Part shown: positions 35,464 through 45,346 of the stretch, in pieces | Layout: every line of letters begins with the position of its first letter | Numbering within the stretch: position 1 is the first letter of the stretch | From: Saonia flava | Lineage (GTDB): Bacteria; Bacteroidota; Bacteroidia; Flavobacteriales; Flavobacteriaceae | Length of the DNA: 64,000 nt | Direction: 5' to 3' | NCBI RefSeq assembly: GCF_011927795.1 | Contig: NZ_JAATJJ010000001.1 | Coordinates: forward strand, 1,177,825 to 1,241,824 | The notes under the pieces: model-generated | Told to the model about the DNA's origin: nothing | What the model saw: the letters and a program-made list of their open reading frames with translations, nothing else | The model's database searches: none | Made by a program: the position numbers and the translations under genes

Positions 35464-36084
35464 CTACAATGCTTTTATGGAATTTTCAAACGGAATCCTG
35501 TTCATAATACTTCTTCCCAATGTAATTTCATCTGCATATTCCAATTCATCCCCCACTGCAATTCCCCTTGCAATGGTAGAGGTCTTAATATTCATTCCTT
35601 CCAATTGTTTATAAATATAAAAATTTGTGGTATCCCCTTCCATGGTGGAACTCAAAGCAAAAATCAGTTCTTTTATTTCTCCATTTTTGGCCTTTTCCAC
35701 CAAAGAACCAATGGTCAAATCTTGCGGACCAATTCCTTCCATTGGTGAAATCTTCCCTCCAAGGACATGGTAAAGTCCTCTATATTGACCCGTATTTTCA
35801 ATGGCCATTACATCCCTAATATCCTCTACCACACAGACCAAACTCTTATCCCTTTTATTATTGCCGCAAATTTCACACAAAGCAACATCGGAAATATTGT
35901 GACAGCTTGTACAGAATTTAATATCGCTCCTCAATACCTGTATGGCATTGGACAGCCTTACACTCTGTTCTTTTGGCTGTTTCAATAAATGCAATACCAA
36001 TCGCAAAGCCGTTCTTTTCCCAATACCTGGCAACTGTGACATTTCATAAACTGCATTTTCTAATAATTTGGATGAAAATTCCAT
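35464..36084 (-). CDS. recR: Recombination protein RecR
   Basis: A 206 aa RecR, which works with RecF and RecO in daughter-strand gap repair. The N-terminal helix-hairpin-helix [12 protein letters not shown], the zinc finger with four cysteines ([16 protein letters not shown]) and the TOPRIM motif [12 protein letters not shown] are all in place. A CAAAATTA (TAATTTTG on this strand) at 36090-36097 lies 5 bp from the ATG, so the mRNA may have almost no leader. Confidence 0.96.
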   Translation of the reverse strand: MEFSSKLLENAVYEMSQLPGIGKRTALRLVLHLLKQPKEQSVRLSNAIQVLRSDIKFCTSCHNISDVALCEICGNNKRDKSLVCVVEDIRDVMAIENTGQYRGLYHVLGGKISPMEGIGPQDLTIGSLVEKAKNGEIKELIFALSSTMEGDTTNFYIYKQLEGMNIKTSTIARGIAVGDELEYADEITLGRSIMNRIPFENSIKAL

Positions 36085-36089
36085 AAATG

Positions 36090-36097
36090 CAAAATTA
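36090..36097 (-). promoter_or_regulatory. Candidate -10 of recR, abutting the start codon
   Basis: Minus strand reads TAATTTTG. The ATG begins 5 bp downstream, so transcription from it would give a leaderless or nearly leaderless mRNA. No -33 box is seen. Confidence 0.35.
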
Positions 36098-36151
36098 CAA
36101 TTTTAGATTTATGTTTTAAGTTTTTGTACTTTGCATCTGAAATTTATTTTT

Positions 36152-37609
36152 ATGACTGCATCGCACATTCTGTTATTGATAGGCGGCTATTTTCTTTTGC
36201 TTTTACTGATTTCCTATTTCACTGGAAAAAACGATTCCAACCTTGATTTTTTTAAAGCGGGCAAGCAATCTCCTTGGTATTTAGTTGCTTTTGGGATGAT
36301 TGGCGCCTCTTTGTCCGGTGTTACCTTTATTTCTGTTCCTGGATGGGTGCAAAGCTCCCAATTTAGTTATATGCAGGTCGTTTTTGGCTATCTCTTTGGC
36401 TATTTTATAATAGCCTATATTCTTTTACCTATTTATTATAAATTAAATGTCACCTCCATTTATGAATATTTGGAACAACGCTTTGGCACGGTAAGTTATA
36501 AGACAGGCGCATTCTTTTTCTTTATTTCCAGAGTTTTGGGTGCCTCTTTTCGCCTTTTCCTTGTTGCCATTGTATTACAACAGTTTGTTTTTGATGCATG
36601 GAACGTTCCTTTTGAGGTCACTGTGGCGCTTTCCATCTTATTGATTTGGATCTACACTTTTAAAGGAGGAATAAAAACCATCGTTTGGACAGATACGCTA
36701 CAGACCTTGTTTATGCTAATTGCCGTTGGACTGTCCATTTATTTCATTAATCAAAAACTGGAATGGAGCTTTACAGAGTTTTTAGCATCAAGTGAACTAA
36801 AGCAATACAGCAAAATATTATTTACAGATGATTTCTTTGTCAAAAACCATTTTCTTAAATCCTTTATAGGAGGAATATTCATTACCATTTGCATGACGGG
36901 GCTGGATCAAGATATGATGCAAAAAAACCTAACATGTAAAAACTTAAAAGATGCCCAAAAGAATATGGTTTCTTTTAGCTTGGTTCTTATTATAGTGAAC
37001 TTTGTCTTTTTACTGCTTGGAGCCCTATTGTTTATTTATGCCGAAAGATTTCAAATCGCAACCCCTTTAATGGATGGCACTCCAAAATCTGACCTTCTTT
37101 TTCCAGAAATAGCATTGAACAGTGATTTGGGAATGACAGTTGCCATTACATTTATGTTAGGGCTTATAGCAGCAGCATACAGTAGTGCAGATAGCGCATT
37201 GACATCGCTTACCACCTCCTTTTGTGTAGACTTTTTAGAAATTGAAAAGAAAGAAGAGGCAAAAAGAAAAAAACTAAGAAAAAGTACACATATAGCCATG
37301 AGCGTGCTTTTGATCATAGTCATTATTATTTTTAAACATGTATTGGATAGAAATGTAATTGATGGCTTATTAACAGTGGCAACATATACCTATGGACCCC
37401 TTTTAGGTCTTTTTGCATTTGGCATATTAACCAAGTATAAAATCCATGACAAATATACGTGGATAGTTGCCCTGGTTTCTGTTGCCATAATTTACACCAT
37501 AGCAAAAATTCCAGCTGACTATTTGGGGGGGTACATTGTTGGGTACGAATTGCTTCCAATAAATGGACTGTTAACATTTTTTGGAATGTTTTTAATACGC
37601 AAAAAGTAG
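36152..37609 (+). CDS. Sodium:solute symporter (SSS family)
   Basis: A 485 aa membrane protein with about 13 hydrophobic segments, typical for the SSS family. Family landmarks are [16 protein letters not shown] in the first loop, YEYLEQRFG, the [13 protein letters not shown] motif, [11 protein letters not shown] and [17 protein letters not shown] (the SSS signature). It uses the sodium gradient to import a sugar, proline or similar solute; the substrate cannot be told. The start ATG 36152 is preferred over the TTG at 36131, which would add an unconserved tail. Confidence 0.93.
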   Translation: MTASHILLLIGGYFLLLLLISYFTGKNDSNLDFFKAGKQSPWYLVAFGMIGASLSGVTFISVPGWVQSSQFSYMQVVFGYLFGYFIIAYILLPIYYKLNVTSIYEYLEQRFGTVSYKTGAFFFFISRVLGASFRLFLVAIVLQQFVFDAWNVPFEVTVALSILLIWIYTFKGGIKTIVWTDTLQTLFMLIAVGLSIYFINQKLEWSFTEFLASSELKQYSKILFTDDFFVKNHFLKSFIGGIFITICMTGLDQDMMQKNLTCKNLKDAQKNMVSFSLVLIIVNFVFLLLGALLFIYAERFQIATPLMDGTPKSDLLFPEIALNSDLGMTVAITFMLGLIAAAYSSADSALTSLTTSFCVDFLEIEKKEEAKRKKLRKSTHIAMSVLLIIVIIIFKHVLDRNVIDGLLTVATYTYGPLLGLFAFGILTKYKIHDKYTWIVALVSVAIIYTIAKIPADYLGGYIVGYELLPINGLLTFFGMFLIRKK

Positions 37610-37653
37610 TCCTTTTCCTTTGGTAATTAAGGATGTTTATGTCTTCTCAAATT

Positions 37654-38013
37654 TTAGTATTGATTTGTGGCTAACAAAACCAATGTGCATGCCTCTAAAA
37701 CTTCAATATTATTATTTCTTAACACCTTGTAAAAGTCAATGTTTTCAGTACCTGGGTTAAAAATCACCCTTTTTGGAGCAAGCTCAACAATAGTTTTATA
37801 AAAGTCTTTTTGAGTTTTTGGATTCATATACAAAGTTATGGTATGAATGTTTTGAAATTCTTGTAAATTAGTCTTAATTTGTACTCCGAAAGCTTCCCCT
37901 TCTTTCTCACCAAAAGCCTCTGTGCTAACATTGTTGTCCACGAGTCGTTTTATAGCAAGATTGCTATAACGATTTGGTTTTAAAGAGGCTCCAAAAACTA
38001 AGGTTTTTTTCAT
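37654..38013 (-). CDS. CoA-binding-domain protein
   Basis: A 119 aa Rossmann-fold protein of the CoA-binding family. It begins MKKTLVFGASLKPNRYSNLAIKRL, has the typical ITLYMNP and VIFNPGTEN strands and ends VLEACTLVLL. These small proteins are homologous to the CoA-binding domain of succinyl-CoA synthetase; function is unknown. It stands alone between two plus-strand genes. Confidence 0.88.
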   Translation of the reverse strand: MKKTLVFGASLKPNRYSNLAIKRLVDNNVSTEAFGEKEGEAFGVQIKTNLQEFQNIHTITLYMNPKTQKDFYKTIVELAPKRVIFNPGTENIDFYKVLRNNNIEVLEACTLVLLATNQY

Positions 38014-38149
38014 ATGTTAAAGTATGTTAATGACTGTAACGAATATTAAAAAAAATCGTCTATTCATAGTAATAAAAGTTAAGTCATTGGTACTGTTATA
38101 TTTTTTTTATAGTTAATGGTTAGTGTTTAGTATAGCATGTCAATGATAG

Positions 38150-38182
38150 AAACCCGGAGCTTTGCTTCGGGTTTTATTTTTT
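38150..38182 (+). terminator. Terminator-like hairpin without an upstream gene
   Basis: Stem AACCCGGAGC (38151-38160), loop TTT, GCTTCGGGTT (38164-38173): ten pairs with one G-T, followed by TTATTTTTT on the plus strand. No plus-strand gene ends before it; the nearest is 540 bp away. It lies 123 bp before the ATG of the outer-membrane gene and may end a small RNA or act as an attenuator. Confidence 0.75.
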
Positions 38183-38304
38183 CTATTAGTTCACTAAAAG
38201 ACGAATTCCTTTCACTATTTGTTAAAAAGAAAAATAGTTGTAACATATCAGGTTTCCCATCGTCTTATTCTCAACATCAATTAATTCAATCAAAAACGAA
38301 CAGA

Positions 38305-40758
38305 ATGAAAAAAGTAACTCTACTTTTTGCACTATTTTTCTATGGTGCAATTACAGCAAATCCCTTTACAGACCCAACCGATTTAAAGATAGGAACCATT
38401 GTGGGTAAGGTAATAGACAATCTTGAACAACAACCCGTAGCCTATGCCGCAATTGTTATTAAATCTGAGGATGGTTCTGCAACTATTACAGGTGGCATAA
38501 CAACAGATGACGGTTCTTTTGAGGTTAAGGACCTACCCGAAGGAAAATTACTTATGGAAGTTCAATTTATTGGATACAAAACACATTCCCAACCCATTAC
38601 AATAACCAAAAGCAATAAAAAATTGGATTTGGGAACTATTATTTTAGAGGAAGAAACCCAAGAACTAACAGGAGTTGAAGTTGTTGCAGAACGTACCACC
38701 ATTGAGCAAAAAATAGACAGAAAGGTAATCAATGTAGGTAAGGACCTTACCACCGCTGGAGCTACTGCCTCGGATATCATGAACAATATTCCATCTGTAA
38801 ATGTGGACTCCCAAACAGGAGATTTAACGCTAAGAGGTAATTCCAATGTCAGGGTTATGGTAGATGGAAAACTATCCAATGTTCCTGTAGCTCAATTACT
38901 AAAACAAATTCCTTCCACATCCATAAAATCAATAGAATTAATAACCAATCCTTCTGCCAAATATAATCCAGAAGGTATGAGTGGAATCATCAACATTGTA
39001 CTTCATAAAAATGCAAATATTGGCTTTAACGGCAATATAAATACAGGTTTAAGCAAAGGAAAAAATGCTCGGTTCAATAGTTCCATTGACTTAAATTATA
39101 GAAACGGGAAATTTAATCTGTATGGTAATTATGGCAATAACATAGGCAAGCAAAGCAACTTTGGCTATATAAAAAGGCTGGATGAAAATTCTGAGCAGTT
39201 ATTTGATTTCTTCAACAACAACAAATCCCATTTATATAAAGTAGGTTTTGATTTTTATTTAGATGACAATAATACTGTTTCCTTTTTCACTAATCAGAAT
39301 ATGTATGATGGCAAAGGAAGTGGAGATACAGATGTTGTTTATTATAATGACCCTGCCAGAAATACTGCTCAGCTTTTTAACAATACAAACGATAACTTAA
39401 GTGAACAATACAATTTTGATTACAAGCACGACTTTAAAAAAGAAGGGCATAACATTGAATTGGAAGTAGATTATAATCATTTTGACAGCGATGAGGATGC
39501 CCATTTTAGCTCTACTGGTGCGGCGCGCTTTCCAGATTATCAAGATTTTGTAAATACAGATAGAACACAGACCATTGCTAATTTGGATTATGTAAACCCG
39601 ATAGATTCTATTTCCAAATTGGAATTGGGAGTTGAAGCCCGCGTTTTTAAGACCGATGTGGACTATGCCTCCACAGGGTTGTCATTTAACGCTAATGGAA
39701 TTTTAAGACCTACACCGGATACAGATTTTGTTTATGCCATGGATATTTACTCGGCTTACGCCACCTTTGGTCAAACTAGGGGCAAATTATCGTATCAGGC
39801 AGGTATAAGGGTAGAAAATGTAGAAGTTAAGGCAGACACCAACCAAGTGCGGTCCTTTACAGACAAATATACGCAAGTGTACCCATCGGCATTTTTAACA
39901 TATGCTGCAAGTGATGAAAACCAATTTCAATTGAGTTATAGTAAAAGAGTGGACAGACCGGGGTTACAACAAGTAAACCCTATTAGACAATGGTCCACAC
40001 CTTTAATTTCATCTTTTGGGAATGAAACACTGGTGCCTCAGTTTACCAATTCCTTCGAGGCCAACTACACCAGAAGATTTGAAAAAGGGAGTGTTACTTC
40101 AGGTGTCTTTTATAGAAGTATTACCGATGAAATCAACAGAGCGGTTTATATTGATCGTCTGGATTTTAACAAAACCATTTTAACCTTTGATAATTTCGAC
40201 AATACATCTGCCTACGGCTTAGAGGTTTCCACTACTTACAGACCTACAAAATGGTGGAATATAAACGGAAGTTTTGATTTGTTTTCACAAACCCAACGAG
40301 GGATTACAGAAAGCTTGCTTACAGCGGATAACAATACGGCAACAGAAGATGATATTGTTATTGAAGAAACAGAAGTTGACAATGTTTCTTGGAACTTTAG
40401 AATGAACAACAGTTTTACGGTAACTAAAAAATTAAACCTACAGCTCTTTGGTTTTTATAGAGGTGCCAACCAAACCCTACAATTTGAGATAGAACCTATG
40501 TACTTTGTAAATATGGGTGTTAGATATACTTTTGCCGAAGGAAAAGGAACTGTTAGCATAAACATGAACGACATCTTTAACACTATGCGTTTTGCCTTTG
40601 ATGCAAAAAGACCTTATGCACAAAAAGGGCAGTTTAATTGGGAGAGCAGAAATATATATATTGGCACATCTTACAGGTTTGGTAGTGGCAAGAATAGAGC
40701 TGCACAAAGAAAAAGAAGGGATAGTAATACCAAACAAGGCGGTGGCGGAATCATATAG
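38305..40758 (+). CDS. Outer-membrane beta-barrel family protein with carboxypeptidase-like and plug domains
   Basis: An 817 aa outer-membrane protein. The order is signal peptide (about 1-20), CarboxypepD_reg-like domain (residues about 28-120, with GTIVGKVIDNLEQQPVAYA), a plug domain (about 130-225, with MNNIPSVNVDSQTGDLTLRGNSNVRVMVDGK), then the barrel (pfam Outer membrane protein beta-barrel family). Such proteins resemble TonB-dependent receptors but have no clear TonB box. The start is ATG 38305; the frame extends to 38137 through the hairpin at 38150, which makes the longer start unlikely. It ends with a Gly-rich tail (QGGGGII). Confidence 0.9.
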   Translation: MKKVTLLFALFFYGAITANPFTDPTDLKIGTIVGKVIDNLEQQPVAYAAIVIKSEDGSATITGGITTDDGSFEVKDLPEGKLLMEVQFIGYKTHSQPITITKSNKKLDLGTIILEEETQELTGVEVVAERTTIEQKIDRKVINVGKDLTTAGATASDIMNNIPSVNVDSQTGDLTLRGNSNVRVMVDGKLSNVPVAQLLKQIPSTSIKSIELITNPSAKYNPEGMSGIINIVLHKNANIGFNGNINTGLSKGKNARFNSSIDLNYRNGKFNLYGNYGNNIGKQSNFGYIKRLDENSEQLFDFFNNNKSHLYKVGFDFYLDDNNTVSFFTNQNMYDGKGSGDTDVVYYNDPARNTAQLFNNTNDNLSEQYNFDYKHDFKKEGHNIELEVDYNHFDSDEDAHFSSTGAARFPDYQDFVNTDRTQTIANLDYVNPIDSISKLELGVEARVFKTDVDYASTGLSFNANGILRPTPDTDFVYAMDIYSAYATFGQTRGKLSYQAGIRVENVEVKADTNQVRSFTDKYTQVYPSAFLTYAASDENQFQLSYSKRVDRPGLQQVNPIRQWSTPLISSFGNETLVPQFTNSFEANYTRRFEKGSVTSGVFYRSITDEINRAVYIDRLDFNKTILTFDNFDNTSAYGLEVSTTYRPTKWWNINGSFDLFSQTQRGITESLLTADNNTATEDDIVIEETEVDNVSWNFRMNNSFTVTKKLNLQLFGFYRGANQTLQFEIEPMYFVNMGVRYTFAEGKGTVSINMNDIFNTMRFAFDAKRPYAQKGQFNWESRNIYIGTSYRFGSGKNRAAQRKRRDSNTKQGGGGII

Positions 40759-40819
40759 TTTTTTTTGATATAATATATCTAGGAATTGGTTGGTTATAAC
40801 TAGATAGTATTGTATCAAT

Positions 40820-40853
40820 AAAAAAACCCGGGACAAATGTCCCGGGTTTTTGG
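40820..40853. terminator. Bidirectional terminator between convergent genes
   Basis: Strong stem: ACCCGGGAC (from 40826) pairs with GTCCCGGGT across a 4-nt loop, flanked by A and T runs. It serves the beta-barrel gene (+) and the SDR gene (-). Confidence 0.9.
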
Positions 40854-40883
40854 TTTTGCAAAAATTGGCCAATACAAGCGCAA

Positions 40884-41612
40884 CTAATTTATTTCAATAT
40901 ACTTTTCTGCATATGGCATATAGTCTTTCCCAAATTCTTTGGCCATTTTATCAGGAAAAACATGAAAGCTTCCATTCTCTAATGCCTTTATAATACCTTC
41001 AGAAACTACTGTTGCCGGCTCAGCAATATCCTTCATTCCTGCCTCGGCTCCCATATCTGTATCTATTGGACCAGGGTGTACACTAATAACCCGAATATTC
41101 TTGGGTTTCATACATTCTTTTAAACTTTGAGTGAAAGAATAGCTTGCCGCTTTTGATGCAGAATACGTACCAAAAGTTTTCCCTCCAATAATAGAAGCAA
41201 TAGAATTTATTTGAACAAATACTCCTCCTCCATTTCTTTCTAAAGCAGGAGTAAAAGCTCTTGCCATTCGCAAGAGTCCAAAAACATTCACCTCGAGTTC
41301 TTTTTTAAAAACTGTTTCCACATTAGCATCTAGGGGGCTTGTTAAAGTTAATACGCCTGCATTGTTAACTACTACATCAACATCTTGCACCTCTTTTGCC
41401 AACTCCGCGACCGTTTCTGGAATAGATAAATCTAAATAAACGGAGACAACTTTATTTCCATACTTCTGCTCCAACTCTATTGTAGATTCTAAGTTTCTTA
41501 CAGCTAGGTAAACTTTTTTCGCTCCATGAGCAAGAAAAGAATTCACAATTTCCTTGCCTATTCCCCTATTTGCACCGGTCACAAGTGCTGTTTTATCATT
41601 TAGCGAAATCAT
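40884..41612 (-). CDS. Short-chain dehydrogenase/reductase
   Basis: A 242 aa classical SDR. The NAD(P) site is TGANRGIG at residues 12-19, the structural motif is NNAG, and the catalytic site is the YSASK motif with a Ser about 13 residues earlier. The substrate is unknown. It follows the fabH-like gene by 6 bp, so they form an operon that may act in fatty acid or polyketide-like chemistry; SDRs are also common with no relation to their neighbours. Confidence 0.92.
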   Translation of the reverse strand: MISLNDKTALVTGANRGIGKEIVNSFLAHGAKKVYLAVRNLESTIELEQKYGNKVVSVYLDLSIPETVAELAKEVQDVDVVVNNAGVLTLTSPLDANVETVFKKELEVNVFGLLRMARAFTPALERNGGGVFVQINSIASIIGGKTFGTYSASKAASYSFTQSLKECMKPKNIRVISVHPGPIDTDMGAEAGMKDIAEPATVVSEGIIKALENGSFHVFPDKMAKEFGKDYMPYAEKYIEIN

Positions 41613-41618
41613 ACCCTC

Positions 41619-42629
41619 TTACCACCTAATAATGGCACTGCCCCAGGTAAAACCACTACCAAAAGCTGCTAAAACCACTAAGTCACCTTTTTTTATCTTT
41701 CCCTGCTCCCAAGCTTCGGTCAAAGCAATAGGTATGGAGGCCGCAGTGGTGTTCCCATATTTCATGATATTATTAAAAACCTGATCATCTTGTAACCCAA
41801 ATTTCTTCTGTATAAATTGGGAGATTCTCAAATTGGCTTGGTGGGGTATCAACATATTAATATCGCTTACCGCCAATTTATTGGCCTGTAAACCTTCCAT
41901 AATCACCTCGCTAAAACGCACTACCGCATTTTTAAAGACAAATTGGCCGTTCATATGTGGGTAATAAGATTCATCATTTGGATCGTTATCTTCCAAAATA
42001 TCCGTGACCCAGCGTTTTCCCATTCCTGGAGCAATCAATGAAAGTTCCTCAGCATGCTGCCCTTCAGAATGTAAATGTGTAGTCAAAATACCTTTGGTTG
42101 TATCCTCTTCCCTACTCAAAACAGCCGCACCTGCGCCATCGCCAAAAATTACGGAGACCCCTCTACCGCGAGTGGTCATATCCATACCATGGGAATGCAA
42201 TTCCGAGCCAATAACCAAGATGTTTTTATACATACCTGTTTTTATGTATTGATCTGCTACAGAAATGCCGTATACAAATCCGGAACATTGGTTCCTAACA
42301 TCCAAGGCACCAACTGTTTTAATCCCTAAATCTCTTTGTACCAAAACTCCTGGCCCAGGAAAGTAATAGTCCGGACTAAGTGTAGCAAATACAATAAAAT
42401 CAATATCGTTTTTGTCAATCCCAGCACGTTCTATAGCAATCTTTGCTGCTTTTACACCCATAGATGTGGTAGTGTCCTCACCTCCTTTTAGCACATGTCT
42501 TCGTTCTTTAATGCCTGTCCGTTCTTGTATCCATGCATCATTTGTATCCATCATCTTGGATAAATCATCATTGGTCACCACATTTTCTGGCACGTAATAA
42601 CCCAGTCCAGTAATTTTTGAATTGTACAT
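41619..42629 (-). CDS. 3-Oxoacyl-ACP synthase III family (FabH-like)
   Basis: A 336 aa ketosynthase III. The catalytic triad is visible: C115 in NQCSGFVYG, His in IPHQANLRI, and Asn in YGNTTAASIP. It would condense an acyl-CoA with malonyl-ACP to begin a fatty acid chain. It is not next to plsX or other fab genes, so it may be a second FabH rather than the housekeeping one. It heads a two-gene operon with an SDR. Confidence 0.9.
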   Translation of the reverse strand: MYNSKITGLGYYVPENVVTNDDLSKMMDTNDAWIQERTGIKERRHVLKGGEDTTTSMGVKAAKIAIERAGIDKNDIDFIVFATLSPDYYFPGPGVLVQRDLGIKTVGALDVRNQCSGFVYGISVADQYIKTGMYKNILVIGSELHSHGMDMTTRGRGVSVIFGDGAGAAVLSREEDTTKGILTTHLHSEGQHAEELSLIAPGMGKRWVTDILEDNDPNDESYYPHMNGQFVFKNAVVRFSEVIMEGLQANKLAVSDINMLIPHQANLRISQFIQKKFGLQDDQVFNNIMKYGNTTAASIPIALTEAWEQGKIKKGDLVVLAAFGSGFTWGSAIIRW

Positions 42630-42708
42630 TTTATGATTTTATTATTTTTTGAAACGTTTGAATGCGAAATATAAGAAGAATTATATTCTAAGATACAAAA
42701 AACATAAA

Positions 42709-42753
42709 AAGTGTCAGTTTGTCATTACCATGCAGTATGGTATTTTTTTTGAC
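42709..42753 (+). promoter_or_regulatory. Putative heat-shock / sigma54-like control region of htpG
   Basis: Three elements in order: a direct repeat TGTCA-GTT-TGTCA near 42711-42724, an inverted repeat TACCAT-N5-ATGGTA at 42726-42742, and TGG at 42738-42740 followed by N9-10 and TTGAC to 42753. The GG-N10-GA spacing is that of a sigma54 promoter (GG-N10-GC), though the -12 box is imperfect. No TAnnTTTG match is present here. Confidence 0.4.
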
Positions 42754-42788
42754 TAAGAATAAACATTAACACAAAAATTTAATGAAGT

Positions 42789-44681
42789 ATGGCTACAGGT
42801 AAAATTAATGTTTCCGTTGAGAACATATTTCCCTTAATAAAAAAATTCCTTTACAGTGATCATGAGATTTTCCTTAGAGAACTAATTTCCAATGGGACAG
42901 ATGCTACCTTAAAATTAAAGCACCTAACATCTATTGGCGAAGCAAAAGTTGAATATGGAAACCCTAGGCTGGAGGTTAAAATAGACAAAGAGGGCAAAAA
43001 ATTACATGTTATTGACCAAGGAATTGGAATGACAGCTGATGAAGTAAAAAAATATATTAATGAATTGGCTTTTTCTGGAGCCGAAGAGTTTTTAAACAAA
43101 TATGACGATGGTGCTAAAGATTCTGGCATTATTGGTCATTTTGGTCTTGGTTTTTATTCTGCGTTTATGGTGGCTGAAAAAGTTGAGATAATTACCAAAA
43201 GTTATAAGGATGAACCAGCAGCACATTGGACGTGCGATGGTTCACCCAATTTCACTTTAAAAAAGTCTGATAAAAAAGATAGAGGAACAGAAATTATTCT
43301 TCATATAGCCGAAGATTCCATGGAGTTTCTAGAAGAAACCAGAATAAGTGGCTTATTAAGCAAGTATAACAAGTTTATGCCCATTCCTATAAAGTTTGGG
43401 ACCAAAACTGAAACTTTGCCAAAACCTGAGGGTGCAAAGGAGGAAGAGCCCGCACCTACTAAGGAAGTGGATAACATTATCAACAATCCCAATCCAGCTT
43501 GGACAAAGCAACCAGCGGATCTTAAAGAAGAAGATTATAAAGGATTTTATAGAGAGCTCTATCCTATGCAGTTTGAAGAGCCTCTTTTTAACATTCACCT
43601 AAATGTGGACTATCCTTTTAACCTCACAGGAATTCTTTATTTTCCAAAATTAACGAACGACCTCAACATTCAGAAAGACAGAATTCAATTGTATCAAAAT
43701 CAGGTTTTTGTGACCGATAATGTTGAAGGAATAGTACCTGAGTTTTTGACTATGTTGCGTGGCGTAATAGATTCACCAGATATTCCTTTAAATGTTTCTC
43801 GTTCCTATTTACAGGCAGATGGTGCCGTAAAGAAAATATCATCTTATATAAGCCGAAAGGTCGCAGATAAATTATCATCCCTGTTTAAAAACAACCGTGA
43901 GGATTTTGAAGCAAAATGGAACGATATTAAAATTGTAATAGAATACGGAATGCTTTCCGATGATAAATTCTATGAAAAAGCTGACAAATTTGCACTATAC
44001 CCAACGGTAGACGGCAACTATTTCACTTTTGAGGAACTTCAAGAAAAAATAAAGGATAACCAAACGGATAAAGATGAGAAATTGGTTGTTCTATATGCTT
44101 CAGACAAAGAGGCACAACATAGCTATATTGAAGCTGCGAAAGCTAAAGGTTTTGAAGTACTGTTGCTGGATTCACCTATTATATCGCATTTAATGCAAAA
44201 ATTGGAAACTTCTAAGGAGAAAATTTCCTTTGCCCGTGTAGATGCAGACCATTTGGATAATCTTATTAAAAAAGAAGATTCCCAAATCTCCAAATTATCA
44301 GATGAGGAAAAAGAAAAGCTCAAGACCAATTTAGAAGAGGTAATTCCAACAGATAGGGGATATACCATACAAATGGAGGCTATGGATAGTGCTGCATCCC
44401 CTTTTATCATTACAGAACCCGAGTTCATGCGTAGAATGAAGGAAATGCAGCAAACCGGTGGCGGTGGCGGTATGTTTGGAATGGGCGGTATGCCAGAGAT
44501 GTACAATCTTATTGTAAACACTAACCACGAATTGGTTGGTGAAATTTTAAACACCAAGACAGCAAAGAAAAGGGAGCGCTTAATAAATCAATCTCTTGAT
44601 TTAGCTCGTCTTTCCAAAGGGCTTCTTAAAGGTAAGGAGCTAACTGACTTCATTAACAGAAGTTATGAAATGATTAAATAG
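42789..44681 (+). CDS. htpG: Molecular chaperone HtpG (Hsp90)
   Basis: A 630 aa bacterial Hsp90, an ATP-dependent chaperone. The GHKL ATPase motifs are in the N-terminal domain: REFISN-like LRELISNGTDAT, DQGIGMT and GHFGLGFYS. The middle domain includes an acidic, Pro-rich insertion around residues 205-235 (with KEEEPAPTKEV), usual in Bacteroidota. The C-terminal dimerisation part has a MGGMPEMYNL stretch with a Gly-rich linker. The start is ATG 42789; the alternative ATG 42782 is out of frame. Confidence 0.97.
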   Translation: MATGKINVSVENIFPLIKKFLYSDHEIFLRELISNGTDATLKLKHLTSIGEAKVEYGNPRLEVKIDKEGKKLHVIDQGIGMTADEVKKYINELAFSGAEEFLNKYDDGAKDSGIIGHFGLGFYSAFMVAEKVEIITKSYKDEPAAHWTCDGSPNFTLKKSDKKDRGTEIILHIAEDSMEFLEETRISGLLSKYNKFMPIPIKFGTKTETLPKPEGAKEEEPAPTKEVDNIINNPNPAWTKQPADLKEEDYKGFYRELYPMQFEEPLFNIHLNVDYPFNLTGILYFPKLTNDLNIQKDRIQLYQNQVFVTDNVEGIVPEFLTMLRGVIDSPDIPLNVSRSYLQADGAVKKISSYISRKVADKLSSLFKNNREDFEAKWNDIKIVIEYGMLSDDKFYEKADKFALYPTVDGNYFTFEELQEKIKDNQTDKDEKLVVLYASDKEAQHSYIEAAKAKGFEVLLLDSPIISHLMQKLETSKEKISFARVDADHLDNLIKKEDSQISKLSDEEKEKLKTNLEEVIPTDRGYTIQMEAMDSAASPFIITEPEFMRRMKEMQQTGGGGGMFGMGGMPEMYNLIVNTNHELVGEILNTKTAKKRERLINQSLDLARLSKGLLKGKELTDFINRSYEMIK

Positions 44682-44702
44682 GTTTTGTAACCTATAAATA
44701 TT

Positions 44703-44735
44703 AAAGGGCCAACATTAATTTGTTGGCCCTTTTGT
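44703..44735 (+). terminator. Terminator of htpG
   Basis: Arms AAAGGGCCAACA (44703-44714) and TGTTGGCCCTTT (44721-44732), loop TTAATT, then T residues. Confidence 0.88.
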
Positions 44736-44750
44736 TTTTATCTTTAAATC

Positions 44751-45107
44751 ATGAGCAATCCATGGCACTTTTACCTAATGGTCTTAATTTATATTAGTTC
44801 CGGTCTTTTACATTTTGTAAAACCCAAAGCCTACATGAGGATTATGCCCAGATATTTACCCCACCATAAACTTCTGGTCTATTTTAGTGGAGCTGCCGAG
44901 CTTCTTTTAGGTATTGGACTATGTTATTCCAAAACCAAAAATTTCTCAATTTATGGCATTATTACCATGTTGTTGATATTTCTATTGGTACATGTATATA
45001 TGTTACAAGAAAAAAAAGCCTCTCTGGGACTCCCAAACTGGGTGTTATTTTTAAGAATTCCGCTTCAGTTTGTTCTAATGTATTGGGCATACCAATATTT
45101 AATATAG
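44751..45107 (+). CDS. DoxX-like four-helix membrane protein
   Basis: A 118 aa protein with four hydrophobic segments (about residues 8-22, 45-60, 64-84, 98-116) and the DoxX-family pattern: SGLLHFVKPKAYMRIMP near the first helix and SGAAELLLGIGL in the second. Function is unknown for this subgroup. It lies 15 bp after the htpG terminator; a TATCTTTA 4 bp before the ATG is a possible -10 of a leaderless transcript. Confidence 0.82.
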   Translation: MSNPWHFYLMVLIYISSGLLHFVKPKAYMRIMPRYLPHHKLLVYFSGAAELLLGIGLCYSKTKNFSIYGIITMLLIFLLVHVYMLQEKKASLGLPNWVLFLRIPLQFVLMYWAYQYLI

Positions 45108-45346
45108 AAGAATCTTGCTTAATTACTAAGAAAGTCATATCTTAATATAAGGATATTTAGTGATTCTTTATAGAGTGATTTATTAATTAAGTAAACGCTC
45201 TTTGTCAAAAAAAAGAAAGTCCTATTTTACTCAAAAAAAAAGACTAAAATTGACCTACAGACTTATTAATTGCAGGGAGCAAAATCATTAACAATATAAA
45301 TTTTATACTTTCTTAATTAAATATCAGGTGAAATTTTTCAAAGTAT

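Noticed and set aside
38137..38304. N-terminal extension of the outer-membrane barrel gene
   Set aside because: It would translate through the hairpin at 38150 and put the signal peptide 56 residues inside. ATG 38305 gives a normal signal peptide.
42709..42753. CIRCE/HrcA operator before htpG
   Set aside because: The inverted repeat TACCAT-N5-ATGGTA does not resemble the CIRCE sequence (TTAGCACTC-N9-GAGTGCTAA).
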